From contig NZ_FNJA01000005.1 of assembly GCF_900104385.1 (NCBI RefSeq), forward strand, positions 369,881 through 433,880: 64,000 nt of DNA, in the 5' to 3' direction. The translations under genes were made by a program, and so were the position numbers. The notes under the pieces are model-generated. The model worked only from the letters and a program-made list of their open reading frames with translations, was not told where the DNA came from and searched no databases. Of this stretch, positions 1 through 8,459 are shown in pieces; positions within the stretch are counted from its first letter, which is position 1; every line of letters starts with the position of its first letter. The DNA is from Rhodoferax sp. OV413 (GTDB taxonomy: Bacteria; Pseudomonadota; Gammaproteobacteria; Burkholderiales; Burkholderiaceae_C).

Positions 1-105
1 GTGTTTGAGTGAATAGGTTTTGTTCAGTTCCGATGTGCAAATAACACAAGAGGTGCGCGGTTCCACAGCAACGCTGAAGACACGCGGCAACCGTACCTAA
101 AAAAT

Positions 106-125
106 GTCCGGGTGAAGATCCGGAC
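106..125 (+). promoter_or_regulatory. short hairpin in the permease leader
   Basis: A perfect 6-bp inverted repeat (GTCCGG, 8-base loop, CCGGAC) lies 23 bases before the permease ATG. It is too short, and too poor in following T residues, to be a convincing terminator. It could be a leader hairpin or an operator half-site. No riboswitch architecture was recognised in bases 1-148, and nothing else stands out there. Confidence 0.25.
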
Positions 126-148
126 CAATCGTCAAGAGGCAACAAAAA

Positions 149-1489
149 ATGAGTGATACCTTGGTCGTACCCAGTGAAAATAGTCAACTCAGCAAGAAAC
201 TTTCGCTGACGGACGTCATTGTCTACGGGTTGCTTTACTTCGTTCCGATTGCTCCTGTCTCTGTCTTTGGCGCCATTCACAACGCGTCCAATGGGCTGAC
301 TGCGCTGACTTATGCGTTGGCTGCCATCGCTATGGTGTTCAGTGCAATCAGCTACAGCGAAATGGCGAAACGAATCCCTCTTTCGGGATCGGTCTATTCT
401 TATGTGACAAAGGGAACCAATGCAACATTCGGCTTTATGGCGGGTTGGGCCATCTTGCTGGACTATCTGTTGCTTCCCGCGTTGCTGGCGATTCTCGGTG
501 CGGCGGCCTTGCAACCTTTGTTTCCCGGCATCGACAAGGTGGTTTGGTTAGGGATTTTTGTCGCTGTGCCCATGATCGTTAATCTGTTCGGTATCACCGT
601 TAATGTGAATGTGGGAAAGGTGCTGCTGGTCATCCAGTTGGTTGTCCTCTCGATTTTCGTCGTGTTTGCGGTTGGCCTTATCGCCGGAGGAGCGGTTTCC
701 AAGGAGCAACTGTTAGCGCCTTTCTATAACCCGTCGCAATTTAGCATGTCCGCCGTGTTTGGCGCCCTACCAATCGCCGCCCTGGCCTTCATCGGCTTCG
801 ACGCTGTTTCGACATTGAACGAGGAGGCCGAGGGGGGCGGTAAAACCGTATCACGGGCTACGATGTTGTTACTGGTGATCGTGACCGTGCTGTTCGTTGC
901 GCAAGTCTACCTGGCGTCTGTGTTCGTTCCCCTGGGGTCGAAATATCAGGACGGCGCCGTTGATGTTGCCTTTTACACGGTCAGCACCCAAGTGGTGGGG
1001 ACGTGGTTCCTGCCCGTCATCACTTTGACGAATGCACTGATAGCCTTGCTTGCCAATGCACTTATCTCCCAGGCCACCACGGCAAAAGTCATCTACTGCA
1101 TGGCACGCGATAAAAAGCTGCCTCGTGTGCTCGCCAAACTTAATAAAAATGAAGCACCAACGACTGCGCTATACCTAGTCGCTGCGCTCTCGCTGGTGAT
1201 TGCCATTGTCGGCAAAGACGAGATTGAAACCATCGTAACAATGGTCACGTTCGGCGCGTTGTGTGCCTATGTGATGTTGCATGCTTCTGTCATCGCTTTC
1301 TTCAGGGGTAAGACTGATCGCTCCTTCTTCAGACATCTCGTTTCCCCCGTGCTGGGTGCGGCCGTCCTCTGCTACGCACTGTTCAGCGCGAACTCGAACG
1401 CCCAACTCGTCGGAGTCGCATGGCTCGTACTCGGTGGCATCGTCGCGTGGATTCTGAAAGGCAAGCAATCGTTGGACATACCCGTATAG
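149..1489 (+). CDS. APC-family amine/amino acid permease, PuuP-like
   Basis: This is a 446-residue inner-membrane carrier of the amino acid-polyamine-organocation superfamily. It is hydrophobic throughout, with about 12 predicted helices and a charged N-terminus ahead of the first (LSLTDVIVYGLLYFVPIAP). The stretch SYSEMAKRIPLSGSVYSY and the later FIGFDAVSTLNEEAEGGGK fit the E. coli putrescine importer PuuP when compared from memory. The ATG at 149 follows AAGAGG. The next gene, about 165 bp downstream in the same direction, is a clear gamma-aminobutyraldehyde dehydrogenase, so putrescine or a related amine is the likely substrate. Family is well supported; substrate is inferred from context. 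Confidence 0.85.
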   Translation: MSDTLVVPSENSQLSKKLSLTDVIVYGLLYFVPIAPVSVFGAIHNASNGLTALTYALAAIAMVFSAISYSEMAKRIPLSGSVYSYVTKGTNATFGFMAGWAILLDYLLLPALLAILGAAALQPLFPGIDKVVWLGIFVAVPMIVNLFGITVNVNVGKVLLVIQLVVLSIFVVFAVGLIAGGAVSKEQLLAPFYNPSQFSMSAVFGALPIAALAFIGFDAVSTLNEEAEGGGKTVSRATMLLLVIVTVLFVAQVYLASVFVPLGSKYQDGAVDVAFYTVSTQVVGTWFLPVITLTNALIALLANALISQATTAKVIYCMARDKKLPRVLAKLNKNEAPTTALYLVAALSLVIAIVGKDEIETIVTMVTFGALCAYVMLHASVIAFFRGKTDRSFFRHLVSPVLGAAVLCYALFSANSNAQLVGVAWLVLGGIVAWILKGKQSLDIPV

Positions 1490-1654
1490 CGCCCCACTAT
1501 GAGTTCAAGGCTGCATGAAAAACCATGTGGCCGATACGCAAACCTGTCGTGACTGCCCAACTGGACAGTCGACTTAGTCAGAAACTTATTGTCCGGTAAA
1601 TCTAAATTGCTTGAAAGTGCAGGCATATGGCGCTTGCATTCATTGGAGAAACTT

Positions 1655-3079
1655 ATGCACATTGAAATGCTTATTAACGGCAAATTGGTCGCAGGCGAAG
1701 GCGAACAGCTCGCGGTGATGAACCCTTCTCTGGGGACCGCGCTAGTGGACATTGCCGAGGCTACGCCTGCGCAGGTTGATTGCGCGGTGCAAGCCGCTGA
1801 CGCCGCCTTCGAGAGCTGGTCCCAGACCACGCCAAAGGATCGCTCGCTGTTGTTGCTTAAACTGGCTGACCTCATCGATAGCCATGCCGTAGAACTGGCC
1901 CGGCTGGAATCGAATAATTGTGGCAAACCTTACGCAGCCGTCTTGGGGGACGAACTGCCTAACGTGTCCGATGTATTTCGTTTTTTCGCTGGCGCGAGCC
2001 GGTGTTTGCAAGGCTCGGCGGCGGGCGAATATTTGCCAGGTCATACTTCGATGATCCGGCGCGATCCGGTGGGTGTCGTCGCCTCGATTGCGCCTTGGAA
2101 CTATCCACTGATGATGGCCGCGTGGAAACTGGCTCCAGCCTTGGCGGCCGGCAATACCGTTGTCCTCAAGCCTTCCGAACAGACACCGCTGACGGCGCTT
2201 AAGTTAGCCTCGTTAATGGCCACGGTTTTCCCTGCGGGCGTGGTCAATGTAGTGTTCGGACGAGGGCCCAGTGTAGGCAAGCCGCTTACTACCCACGAGA
2301 AAGTGCGGATGGTCTCACTGACGGGGTCAGTGGCCACCGGCAGTCATATCATCGCCAGCACTGCTGCCACCGTTAAGCGTATGCATATGGAATTGGGAGG
2401 CAAAGCCCCTGTCATCATTTTCGACGATGCAGACATCGATGCGGCTGTAGAGGGCATACGTAGTTTCGGTTTCTATAACGCCGGCCAGGATTGCACCGCA
2501 GCCTGCCGCATCTATGCGCAAAAAGGTATTTACGCTCGCTTCGTTGAAAAGCTCGGCATCGCCGTACGCAGTATCAAATTTGGTCTTCAGGATGATCCTG
2601 AAACTGAGCTGGGGCCGCTGATTACCCAACAGCACTTGGACCGTGTCGTCGGCTTCGTGGATCGAGCACGGTTACTGCCACACATAAAAGTCGTGACGGG
2701 CGGGAAACGCGTGGAAGGTCCCGGATACTTCTTCGAACCCACGGTACTGGCCGGCGCGCGGCAAGACGACGAAGTGGTGCGCAGGGAGATTTTCGGCCCG
2801 GTGGTTTCCGTGACCGAATTTGAAGACGAGGCGCAGGCACTGTCCTGGGCAAACGACTCTGATTATGGCCTGGCATCATCGGTGTGGACCTCTGACGTAG
2901 GTCGAGCTCACCGTCTTGCGGCACGCCTGCAGTACGGCTGCACTTGGGTCAATACCCATTTCATGCTGGTGAGCGAGATGCCACACGGTGGTGTAAAGCA
3001 GTCTGGCTACGGCAAAGACATGTCGATATATGGCTTGGAGGATTACACGGTGATTCGCCACGTGATGATCAAGCACTGA
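1655..3079 (+). CDS. patD: gamma-aminobutyraldehyde dehydrogenase PatD
   Basis: This NAD-dependent aldehyde dehydrogenase (474 residues, the same length as E. coli PatD/YdcW) oxidises 4-aminobutyraldehyde to GABA in putrescine breakdown. Long stretches match the E. coli protein as remembered, including [20 protein letters not shown], the ELGGKAPVI segment carrying the catalytic Glu, and [11 protein letters not shown] carrying the catalytic Cys. The C-terminus [15 protein letters not shown] is also nearly identical. The reading frame is open from a TTG at 1589. The ATG at 1655 is preferred because GGAG sits 6 bases before it and because it restores the family N-terminus ([12 protein letters not shown]). 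With the upstream permease it forms a putrescine uptake and oxidation pair. The transaminase that would make its substrate is not in the window. Confidence 0.93.
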   Translation: MHIEMLINGKLVAGEGEQLAVMNPSLGTALVDIAEATPAQVDCAVQAADAAFESWSQTTPKDRSLLLLKLADLIDSHAVELARLESNNCGKPYAAVLGDELPNVSDVFRFFAGASRCLQGSAAGEYLPGHTSMIRRDPVGVVASIAPWNYPLMMAAWKLAPALAAGNTVVLKPSEQTPLTALKLASLMATVFPAGVVNVVFGRGPSVGKPLTTHEKVRMVSLTGSVATGSHIIASTAATVKRMHMELGGKAPVIIFDDADIDAAVEGIRSFGFYNAGQDCTAACRIYAQKGIYARFVEKLGIAVRSIKFGLQDDPETELGPLITQQHLDRVVGFVDRARLLPHIKVVTGGKRVEGPGYFFEPTVLAGARQDDEVVRREIFGPVVSVTEFEDEAQALSWANDSDYGLASSVWTSDVGRAHRLAARLQYGCTWVNTHFMLVSEMPHGGVKQSGYGKDMSIYGLEDYTVIRHVMIKH

Positions 3080-3502
3080 CCGAACTGTGCCGTCGTTTCT
3101 GCGGCCGCTCACCCGAATGCTGAAACGCACCCGTGCAGTCTCGTTTTTGCAGGCTGCGCGTAGTGCCACCATCAAGTAGGTTGAAGCACTTCCTAGACAA
3201 GCTGGTGTTCAAGGCCTATGTGGCCGACATACCAAGTTGGAAATTACGGTTCGCTACCTCGACATAAAGGTCTTGGACGCCTTGGAAATGTCAGAGCAGA
3301 CTGAGCTGTGAAGAAGTGGCTGGCAACTGTGCCTAGGCACTCAGTTGTCGGCTTATCCACGCAAACGAGTCGTTCGCAGCGATAGCCCAACCGGCTGCTT
3401 TCGCTGCAAAGCCGTCCCTACCGATGGCCGCTTCAGGCTGGTTGCTGTCGTTGGGAGGTGTTTGGCGAATAGGTACTATCGGCCAACAGCGGACTTTCGT
3501 GC
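3080..3502. other. intergenic stretch with no supported gene
   Basis: These 423 bases follow patD. Short open frames exist on both strands but none has a good start, ribosome site or recognisable protein. No clear terminator hairpin with a T-tract was seen after patD. I see no RNA gene or repeat here. Confidence 0.5.
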
Positions 3503-3796
3503 TCAATGACAAGCAGACATGAAGGCACACACCGAAACCCATCCGGTGAAAAATGCTACGACTGAGCCGATAGCCAGATACAAAATGGCCAAAATTAATC
3601 TCGAGAAAAAACCTTCATCGTCCTTGAAGAAGATTAGCCTGACAGGTGTGACTAAAAATCCTAAAAACCAAGAGAAATACAGCAGGTTCCCTACAGCCAA
3701 CGGTAGATGGGGAACTGAAGCAGCCACGCCAGCTGTACCCCACAAAGGAAATGCAACAAACGCTGCGGATAACAAGGTGCGTTTACTGGTAGTCAT
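3503..3796 (-). CDS. small membrane protein of unknown function
   Basis: This gives a 97-residue hydrophobic protein beginning MTTSKRTLLSAAFVAFPLWG, with three likely membrane helices. A short charged loop (FFKDDEGFF) separates the last two. I do not recognise a family. The frame stays open upstream to 3997, but that extension is polar and has no family resemblance. The ATG at 3796, with AAAGG about 10 bases before it, is a better start. It stands alone between the putrescine genes and the cassette array and runs opposite to both. Confidence 0.5.
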   Translation of the reverse strand: MTTSKRTLLSAAFVAFPLWGTAGVAASVPHLPLAVGNLLYFSWFLGFLVTPVRLIFFKDDEGFFSRLILAILYLAIGSVVAFFTGWVSVCAFMSACH

Positions 3797-4163
3797 TGGC
3801 TGAGGCCTTTTTAATGACCAGAAGATACCGTAATTTATTGGGTACGCGACTACTTCCAACAATCGCCAAGGTCTGTTGTGGCCCCCAAGCCGACGGTGGG
3901 CATCGCTCTCCAAAGCGGTCTGCGATGCGCCACCCAGCATTTCCGAGGTCACAACCTTGCCCTGCGAGCGCCTCGATTTCATGTCGTCGTAAGCCATAGT
4001 TTCCCGATTACAAGCCTGCCGGGTTTCACGGAATTTTTATACCTGGATGTTTGCACAGCAAGGTCGTCAAAAACGTAGGCTGCAAGCCACTCTCAGAAGG
4101 AAGCCGTGTCCAGAATATCCCGCATCGCCCAGCTGATCCCGCAGGTTTTGCGGTCTACATTAC
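3797..4163. other. intergenic stretch left of the cassette array
   Basis: These 367 bases lie between the small membrane gene and the first cassette boundary. An integrase gene or an attI site would be expected here in a complete integron, but neither can be seen. Only short unsupported frames are present. Confidence 0.45.
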
Positions 4164-4170
4164 GTTGAAC
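4164..4170 (+). repeat. candidate recombination core site at the left edge of the array
   Basis: GTTGAAC fits the attC R' core consensus GTTRRRY and stands 13 bases before the ATG of the first cassette gene, the usual spacing in integron cassettes. No matching R'' partner or folded attC arm was found upstream. It could be the end of a decayed attC, an attI remnant, or a chance match. Confidence 0.35.
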
Positions 4171-4183
4171 CGCTCGACGAGTC

Positions 4184-4504
4184 ATGGTCACGCCCGATCT
4201 ACTTTCCTCCTGGAGTCGCACAGAGCAGTACTTGCTACAGGCAAAGGCGCTCATCACGCTTACGCCTGCGACGACCGGCGCACTTGACGAAGTAGCTGAG
4301 TACCTTGAGCACAACGAACTCGGTATTGCTGGTGACTGGCTAAGATCAATTGCCGAAGAAACCAACTGGGAATCCGTCGAAATCTTGAAGCTGCTCGCGT
4401 TGGCGGAGGCGAGCATGGGACGTTCGGCGAACCAACTAGTCCTCGACCAACGGCTGACACAACTCCTCGGACACGCCCATGAAACGAAGCTGCCCGCGGC
4501 TTAA
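4184..4504 (+). CDS. cassette gene 1, unknown soluble protein
   Basis: A 106-residue, acidic, mostly helical protein (MVTPDLLSSWSRTEQYLLQA at the start, EVAEYLEHNELGIAGDWL in the middle) with no signal peptide or membrane segment. The segment around residues 38-60 resembles short helical proteins often found as isolated hypotheticals in cassette arrays, but I cannot name a family. Its TAA stop lies inside the R'' core of the following attC site, which is typical of integron cassettes. Function unknown. Confidence 0.65.
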   Translation: MVTPDLLSSWSRTEQYLLQAKALITLTPATTGALDEVAEYLEHNELGIAGDWLRSIAEETNWESVEILKLLALAEASMGRSANQLVLDQRLTQLLGHAHETKLPAA

Positions 4505-4585
4505 CATGCCAATCGACACGGACCCACAACAGCAAAACGCGGCGAAGCCGCAAAGTGTTGCGGTCCGGTCATCTTCACGTTAGAC
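4499..4585 (+). repeat. attC site 1
   Basis: An imperfect palindrome of about 87 bp. It opens with GCTTAAC (fits R'' RYYYAAC), overlapping the stop codon of cassette gene 1, and closes with GTTAGAC (fits R' GTTRRRY). Inner arms CGGACC and GGTCCG pair, and a central GCGGC...GCCGC hairpin sits between them. The next ATG follows 14 bases after R'. Position between two co-oriented small genes supports integron recombination. Confidence 0.7.
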
Positions 4586-4599
4586 CGCAGAACCACATC

Positions 4600-5052
4600 A
4601 TGGCAATTTGGCAATTCGATCTGTCATTTGCGTCGCGGGATGGTCCTCTGCCGTGGCGAACGGAAGATGGGCACGAAGTCCCATCCTTGGAGGACCAACG
4701 AGTGGTGCTTGCACACGCGCTACTCAGCGAACGAATTGGAGCGCATTGGCTCATGTGTGAGAACTGGCTGGTTTTCGGCGAAGTCGAGGGGAACAGAGTC
4801 GATTTACTCCTCAATGAGGATGGCTCGGGCGAGCTATTCGCGCGAGTGGATGTGCGAACCAGGGATGCGCGGTTTGAGCAATCCATTTGCGGGCTTGCCC
4901 GGGATTTGAGTTGTGTTCTGTTTTCGGCGGAGTTCTGGGAGCCAGTCGAACCAGATCTCGCTCAACTTGCAGCGGCAATAGGGCGGTCCCGCGCGCAAGA
5001 CTTCGTGATCGATCCAATTCACGTTCTTAGCGGCAGGCGAGATGCGGTCTAA
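4600..5052 (+). CDS. cassette gene 2, unknown soluble protein
   Basis: A 150-residue protein starting MAIWQFDLSFASRDG. It is acidic and mixed alpha/beta, with LLLNEDGSGELFARVDVRTR as a probable beta-rich core and no export signal. It resembles the loosely defined hypothetical proteins of cassette arrays and immunity-like small proteins, but no family can be assigned. The ATG at 4600 is preferred over an upstream in-frame start at 4555, because 4555 lies inside attC site 1. The stop codon TAA lies within the R'' core (GTCTAAC) of the next attC. Confidence 0.65.
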   Translation: MAIWQFDLSFASRDGPLPWRTEDGHEVPSLEDQRVVLAHALLSERIGAHWLMCENWLVFGEVEGNRVDLLLNEDGSGELFARVDVRTRDARFEQSICGLARDLSCVLFSAEFWEPVEPDLAQLAAAIGRSRAQDFVIDPIHVLSGRRDAV

Positions 5053-5115
5053 CCAGTCGCTCGAGCCGACTCGCGTCGGCAAGCCGCCGCTCTCGGCTCA
5101 GCTTCAACGTTAGCC
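5047..5115 (+). repeat. attC site 2
   Basis: About 69 bp from GTCTAAC (R'', overlapping the stop of cassette gene 2) to GTTAGCC (R'). The inner arms GCTCGAGCCG and CGGCTCAGC pair with one unpaired extra base, the extrahelical-base feature known to orient attC recombination. The ATG of the next gene follows 3 bases after R'. R' departs from GTTRRRY at one position, though its first five bases are intact. Confidence 0.75.
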
Positions 5116-5118
5116 CTT

Positions 5119-5565
5119 ATGAGTTCCGACGATCAACCAGTGTGTGGAAGAGACTCAAGAGTGGCTTGGCTCGTGGGTCAGCTTCAAGAGTTTCTGTCCT
5201 CACCCAACGCTGATCTAGTTGGCGCCAAGTCAATTTTGTCGTGGTATTTGAGCTATGGCCTCTTATCAATGGCTCTGAATCGCGCCGAGCTTGAGGCTGC
5301 TCTTCGTCCATACCCTTGGCTTCAAGAAATTGCCATGGGACTCTCTGACGATGAAATCTCTCAAGGAAAACCCCCTCCAGCATTTAGAAAGGGAGATAAG
5401 GCCGAGGTCGTTGTGAATGCAAACAACGTCACTCCGCATGTTGGTGCCGTCATTGAGTTTGTTTGGCATCACAAAGAGCGGAAGTGGTTTTTCACCTTGG
5501 AAGAGAATGGAAAGAAAGTTGGTAAGAGGTATGCCAAAGAAGACCTTCGCCCATTCGTGGGCTAA
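5119..5565 (+). CDS. cassette gene 3, unknown protein with SH3-like C-terminal half
   Basis: A 148-residue protein. Residues 1-85 are helical (WLVGQLQEFL, SWYLSYGLLSMALNRAELEA). Residues 88-148 (FRKGDKAEVVV, VGAVIEFVWHHKERKWFFTL, GKRYAKEDLRPF) look like a small beta-barrel of the kind seen in SH3-like or KOW-like folds; this is inference from pattern only. No membrane or export signal. It starts 3 bases after the R' core of attC site 2 and its stop overlaps the R'' core of attC site 3. Function unknown. Confidence 0.68.
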   Translation: MSSDDQPVCGRDSRVAWLVGQLQEFLSSPNADLVGAKSILSWYLSYGLLSMALNRAELEAALRPYPWLQEIAMGLSDDEISQGKPPPAFRKGDKAEVVVNANNVTPHVGAVIEFVWHHKERKWFFTLEENGKKVGKRYAKEDLRPFVG

Positions 5566-5649
5566 CCCGGCAGTCGAGAGGGACGGCCACAAGCTGCGCT
5601 TGTGGTTCCCTCCACTTCGCTCCGGCCGCCCCTCACTTCTACGTTAGCA
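5560..5649 (+). repeat. attC site 3
   Basis: About 90 bp from GGCTAAC (R''-like) to GTTAGCA (R'-like). Between them is a strong hairpin, CCACAAG and CTTGTGG around a 5-base loop, flanked by further pairing of GAGGGA with TCCCTC. The outermost cores differ from consensus at one base each but pair with one another at GCTAAC/GTTAGC. The next cassette ATG follows 8 bases later. Confidence 0.7.
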
Positions 5650-5657
5650 CGCAAAAC

Positions 5658-6337
5658 ATGCGCCGCGTCTGGCTTGCCTTCTTTCTCGCGCCATTGGTGG
5701 TGAGCCTTTCATTTGGGATGTTCGCGCTGGTCGCCTACCCAATAATGCTAGTGGTCACGGTCGCATTCGCAGTTCCCCTTTTCTTCGTTCTGCAAAGAAT
5801 GCGGTGGCTAGATTGGTGGCACGCGTTGCTCGCAGGTGCGGCCTGTGGCGCAATCTACTTTGTCCTCGATGCCATCATGCGCGGATGCGCGGCTGGTTCC
5901 GAATCGATCGGCTTGCCACCGCGAACAATGTCGTCTACCTTGGTCTGGGTGCGGGCATAGGCATCTTGTATTGGTGGATCGGCATCTTCAGGAACGCCGC
6001 CTTTCCCTACATCAGTCAGCGCTTTCCCAAGACCTTCTTGCTGGTTGTGCCTCTCGCCGCCCTATTAGTGGTGCTCCACCAGTCGTTGCACTTTCGTGTG
6101 GACCAAGGTCGCGCGACCAAAATTCTTTTAGAACCTACTAACGAGTTGGACCAAGACGGGAGGCTTGTCGTGCGCCTGACATCTGGAGCCACAGTTGAGG
6201 CCGACTATGGGTCGACGTGGCCACGGGAGATGATTGAGGGCAAGTGTGTGCACGTCAACGAGCGGTGGTCGATCTTGAGAAATCGGCGTGTCTGGGAAGT
6301 CGCAGTCCCATTCGGAGGCGGCGTCGATGCATGCTAA
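5658..6337 (+). pseudogene. cassette gene 4, frameshifted membrane protein
   Basis: Two overlapping frames together make one plausible protein. The first frame (5658-5960) gives MRRVWLAFFLAPLVVSLSFG and two or three membrane helices, ending usefully near AGAACGAIYFVLDA. The second frame continues from about 5890 with RIDRLATANNVVYLGLGAGI, another helix pair, then a soluble tail (DGRLVVRLTSGATVEADYG) to a stop at 6337. A single-base indel near 5875-5920 would join them. This is either a real decay event or a sequencing error. Four-helix proteins of this look are familiar as cassette-borne hypotheticals, but the function is unknown. Confidence 0.6.
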
Positions 6338-6371
6338 CTTGTCGGTCAACACGTACTGTTGCCGCCGACCG
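6332..6371 (+). repeat. degenerate attC at the right edge of the array
   Basis: TGCTAAC overlaps the stop of cassette gene 4 and matches R'' apart from its first bases. It is followed by an interrupted hairpin, GTCGG...AACA, loop CGTAC, TGTT...CCGAC. No GTTRRRY core follows before the next gene at 6458. The site appears truncated or decayed, which would fix the right boundary of the array. Confidence 0.45.
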
Positions 6372-6457
6372 AAAACTGACAGTCTGAAGTCGAGAGTCGA
6401 TACGCAGCAATGTCCTCCTAAAATACTCTCGTTTCATCCCTCACTATAGAAGTATCC

Positions 6458-7195
6458 ATGGCTAAGAAAATTGACCGCGCACGTATCGACTCTGGACGGT
6501 TTGAGTTACCCAAGAAGCTGGCTTTCCTCACATCGGAGAAAGTGGACTTCACGTCGATCACCGATACCGACGGCGACTGGTCGGTACAGGTTCCAGCGGC
6601 TGCGCTGCAAAGAATCGTCAAAACAAAAGCCGAACTGAAGCTCCTCAAAGCCAGCAATAAGCTCACCGTCGGAGAGCATGCGGCTACGTTGGCTGCGGCA
6701 AATGCAGCCCATGAAGAATCACAGCGCGCACTCGCATCGGCAACCCGCAAAATCAAAGCGCTGGAGAAAAAGCTGACAGCAACCGCTGCCTTGGCTCCCA
6801 TTCCCACCGCCGCTTCTGCTAAAAATATCAAAGCTGTCGCCGTGAGCGCAAGTGCTGGCAAGGCTGTCGACAATGCTGCGTCAGCGACCAAGCCAGCCAA
6901 AGCCATCAAGGACACCCAGGCCTCCAAAAAAGAAAAAGCGGCGTCAGCTGTCGAAGCCAAGCCGCCAGCGAATGCTGAAGTTGCCGTGACGCCGGCAAAT
7001 GTAACCATGAAGACCACCAGCGCCAAACCCGCAGCCAAGGCAGCCCAAAAGGCACCTAAGCGGACGAAGGAAGATATCAAAGTCGTCGCCACGACCACCC
7101 GCGCTGAACCCATTGCGGTCTCCGCAGACGTCATAGCGGTTCCAGCGGCAAGCGCTGAAAGGGCCCAACCGACGGAAGCCGTCGCAGTGAATTGA
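6458..7195 (+). CDS. alanine/lysine-rich protein with coiled coil, histone H1-like tail
   Basis: A 245-residue protein. Residues 1-65 form a compact acidic/basic domain (SGRFELPKKLAFLTSEKVDF, DGDWSVQVPAAALQRIVKTK). Residues 60-110 are a probable coiled coil (KTKAELKLLKASNK...ASATRKIKALEKKL). The rest is low-complexity Ala/Lys/Pro/Val (KPAAKAAQKAPKRTKED), like the tails of bacterial histone H1-like and nucleoid proteins. A DNA-associated or granule-associated role is possible but is inference only. It starts with ATG after AGAAG. It lies just outside the cassette array and has no obvious partner gene. Confidence 0.65.
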   Translation: MAKKIDRARIDSGRFELPKKLAFLTSEKVDFTSITDTDGDWSVQVPAAALQRIVKTKAELKLLKASNKLTVGEHAATLAAANAAHEESQRALASATRKIKALEKKLTATAALAPIPTAASAKNIKAVAVSASAGKAVDNAASATKPAKAIKDTQASKKEKAASAVEAKPPANAEVAVTPANVTMKTTSAKPAAKAAQKAPKRTKEDIKVVATTTRAEPIAVSADVIAVPAASAERAQPTEAVAVN

Positions 7196-7550
7196 GCAGA
7201 CGGCCATCAGGGTGGCCCCACCTCGGAACGGCCGCCGAGTCACCCGTCGCCCGCTTGAGCCTTCTCCGTAGTGCTGTACTGATTGCTTTGTTTCTGCTGC
7301 TGGTGCCAACTGCAGAATGACCAGCACAGCCAATAATTTGATGACTACCCTGAATCCTTGTAGAACTAAGCTGGATACACTTTCCTTGCGATGAGGCCGG
7401 TTCGTTTGAAACTGGCACAAGAACCCCCAATGGGGGGCAGCAGAAATCTTGGACTGGCTTTGTAGTTCTACGCCTCTGGAAATCCAGACGTTGGAAATTT
7501 TCTGAGGGAGGTAGACACGAATCTGCTTTCAGTAGTGCAACAATCGAACA
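7196..7550. other. intergenic stretch before the LysR gene
   Basis: These 355 bases hold a short hairpin right after the Ala/Lys-rich gene (GGCCA, 6-base loop, TGGCC at 7202-7217), without a T-tract, and presumably the promoter of the LysR gene. No protein or RNA gene was recognised. Confidence 0.4.
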
Positions 7551-8453
7551 ATGCGTTTAGGCCATTTCGACTTGAATCTTTTTGTGACACTGGATGCACT
7601 ACTGGAGACCTGTAGCATCACCCGCACAGGAGAGCAACTAAACATAGGAGCATCGGCCATCAGCAGTGCTCTGGGTCGGCTACGTGAACACTTCGGTGAC
7701 GAGCTGCTGACGCAGGTAGGTCGCCGCATGGAGCTCACCCCACTTGCACAAAGCTTGCGTGAACCGGTACGCGACATCATCCTGCGCTCGCGCGCCACCC
7801 TGGCGGCCAAGTCCGACTTCGATCCTGGATGCGAGCTGCGACGCTTTGTCTTTAACGCATCGGACTACGCCACTTCGGTTCTGTTGACACCTTTGGCGCA
7901 ACGGCTGGAGTCGGAAGCACCAGGCATCTCCATCGACGTCGTGGGCCTGGGCGACAGCAACCTACAAAAACTGGAACGCGGCGAAGTGGACATCGCCATC
8001 TACCCTGACCGCAATGCCAGCGCCGCGCATCCGCAAGAAGATCTGCTAAACGAGGGCTACACCTGCGTGGTATGGACAGGCTACAGCCGCGATGCCATCA
8101 GCTTCGACGACTATATGGCCGCCAGGCATGTGGCGACGCAGTTTGGCGACCAGCGCGTGCCGACTTTCGAAAGTTGGTTTCTATCCACGCATGGCGTGGC
8201 GCGCAACGTCGTCGTCACGGCCAGCACCTTCAATGCCCTGCCGCTGCTGGTCGTCGGGACCCAGCGCATTGCCACCATGCACAAGCGACTCGCACAAATG
8301 TATGCGCGCTTGCTACCCGTACGCCTACTGCCGGTCCCTTTCGACATTCCCCCCCTGAATCTGGTCATGCAGTGGAACCGCCACAACGACCAGGATGCCG
8401 CGCATACCTGGCTGCGCCAGCAGCTCAAGGCGATTGCGGCGGAGACAACTTAA
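7551..8453 (+). CDS. LysR-family regulator, NodD/LinR-like
   Basis: A 300-residue transcription factor. The N-terminal winged helix-turn-helix is clear (FDLNLFVTLDALLETCSITR, then IGASAISSALGRLREHFGDE). The rest is a periplasmic-binding-protein-like effector domain. The sequence style DLNLFVTLDALL and VGRRMELTPLAQ recalls the NodD/LinR/PcpR branch, whose members often respond to aromatic inducers. The gene converges on the 21-kb catabolic run, with only 6 bases between stop codons. It is the obvious candidate regulator, although it sits at the far end from the first gene. The ribosome site is weak. Confidence 0.85.
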   Translation: MRLGHFDLNLFVTLDALLETCSITRTGEQLNIGASAISSALGRLREHFGDELLTQVGRRMELTPLAQSLREPVRDIILRSRATLAAKSDFDPGCELRRFVFNASDYATSVLLTPLAQRLESEAPGISIDVVGLGDSNLQKLERGEVDIAIYPDRNASAAHPQEDLLNEGYTCVVWTGYSRDAISFDDYMAARHVATQFGDQRVPTFESWFLSTHGVARNVVVTASTFNALPLLVVGTQRIATMHKRLAQMYARLLPVRLLPVPFDIPPLNLVMQWNRHNDQDAAHTWLRQQLKAIAAETT

Positions 8454-8459
8454 AAGCGT

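Noticed and set aside
1..148. Riboswitch before the permease gene
   Set aside because: Only one 6-bp hairpin is visible and no known aptamer features were recognised.
1589..1654. Extended N-terminus of PatD from a TTG
   Set aside because: It adds 22 residues absent from the family and lacks a ribosome site, while the ATG at 1655 has GGAG and restores the usual length.
3797..4170. A complete attI site or integrase gene to the left of the array
   Set aside because: No tyrosine-recombinase frame and no attI repeat structure can be seen; only the GTTGAAC core is present.
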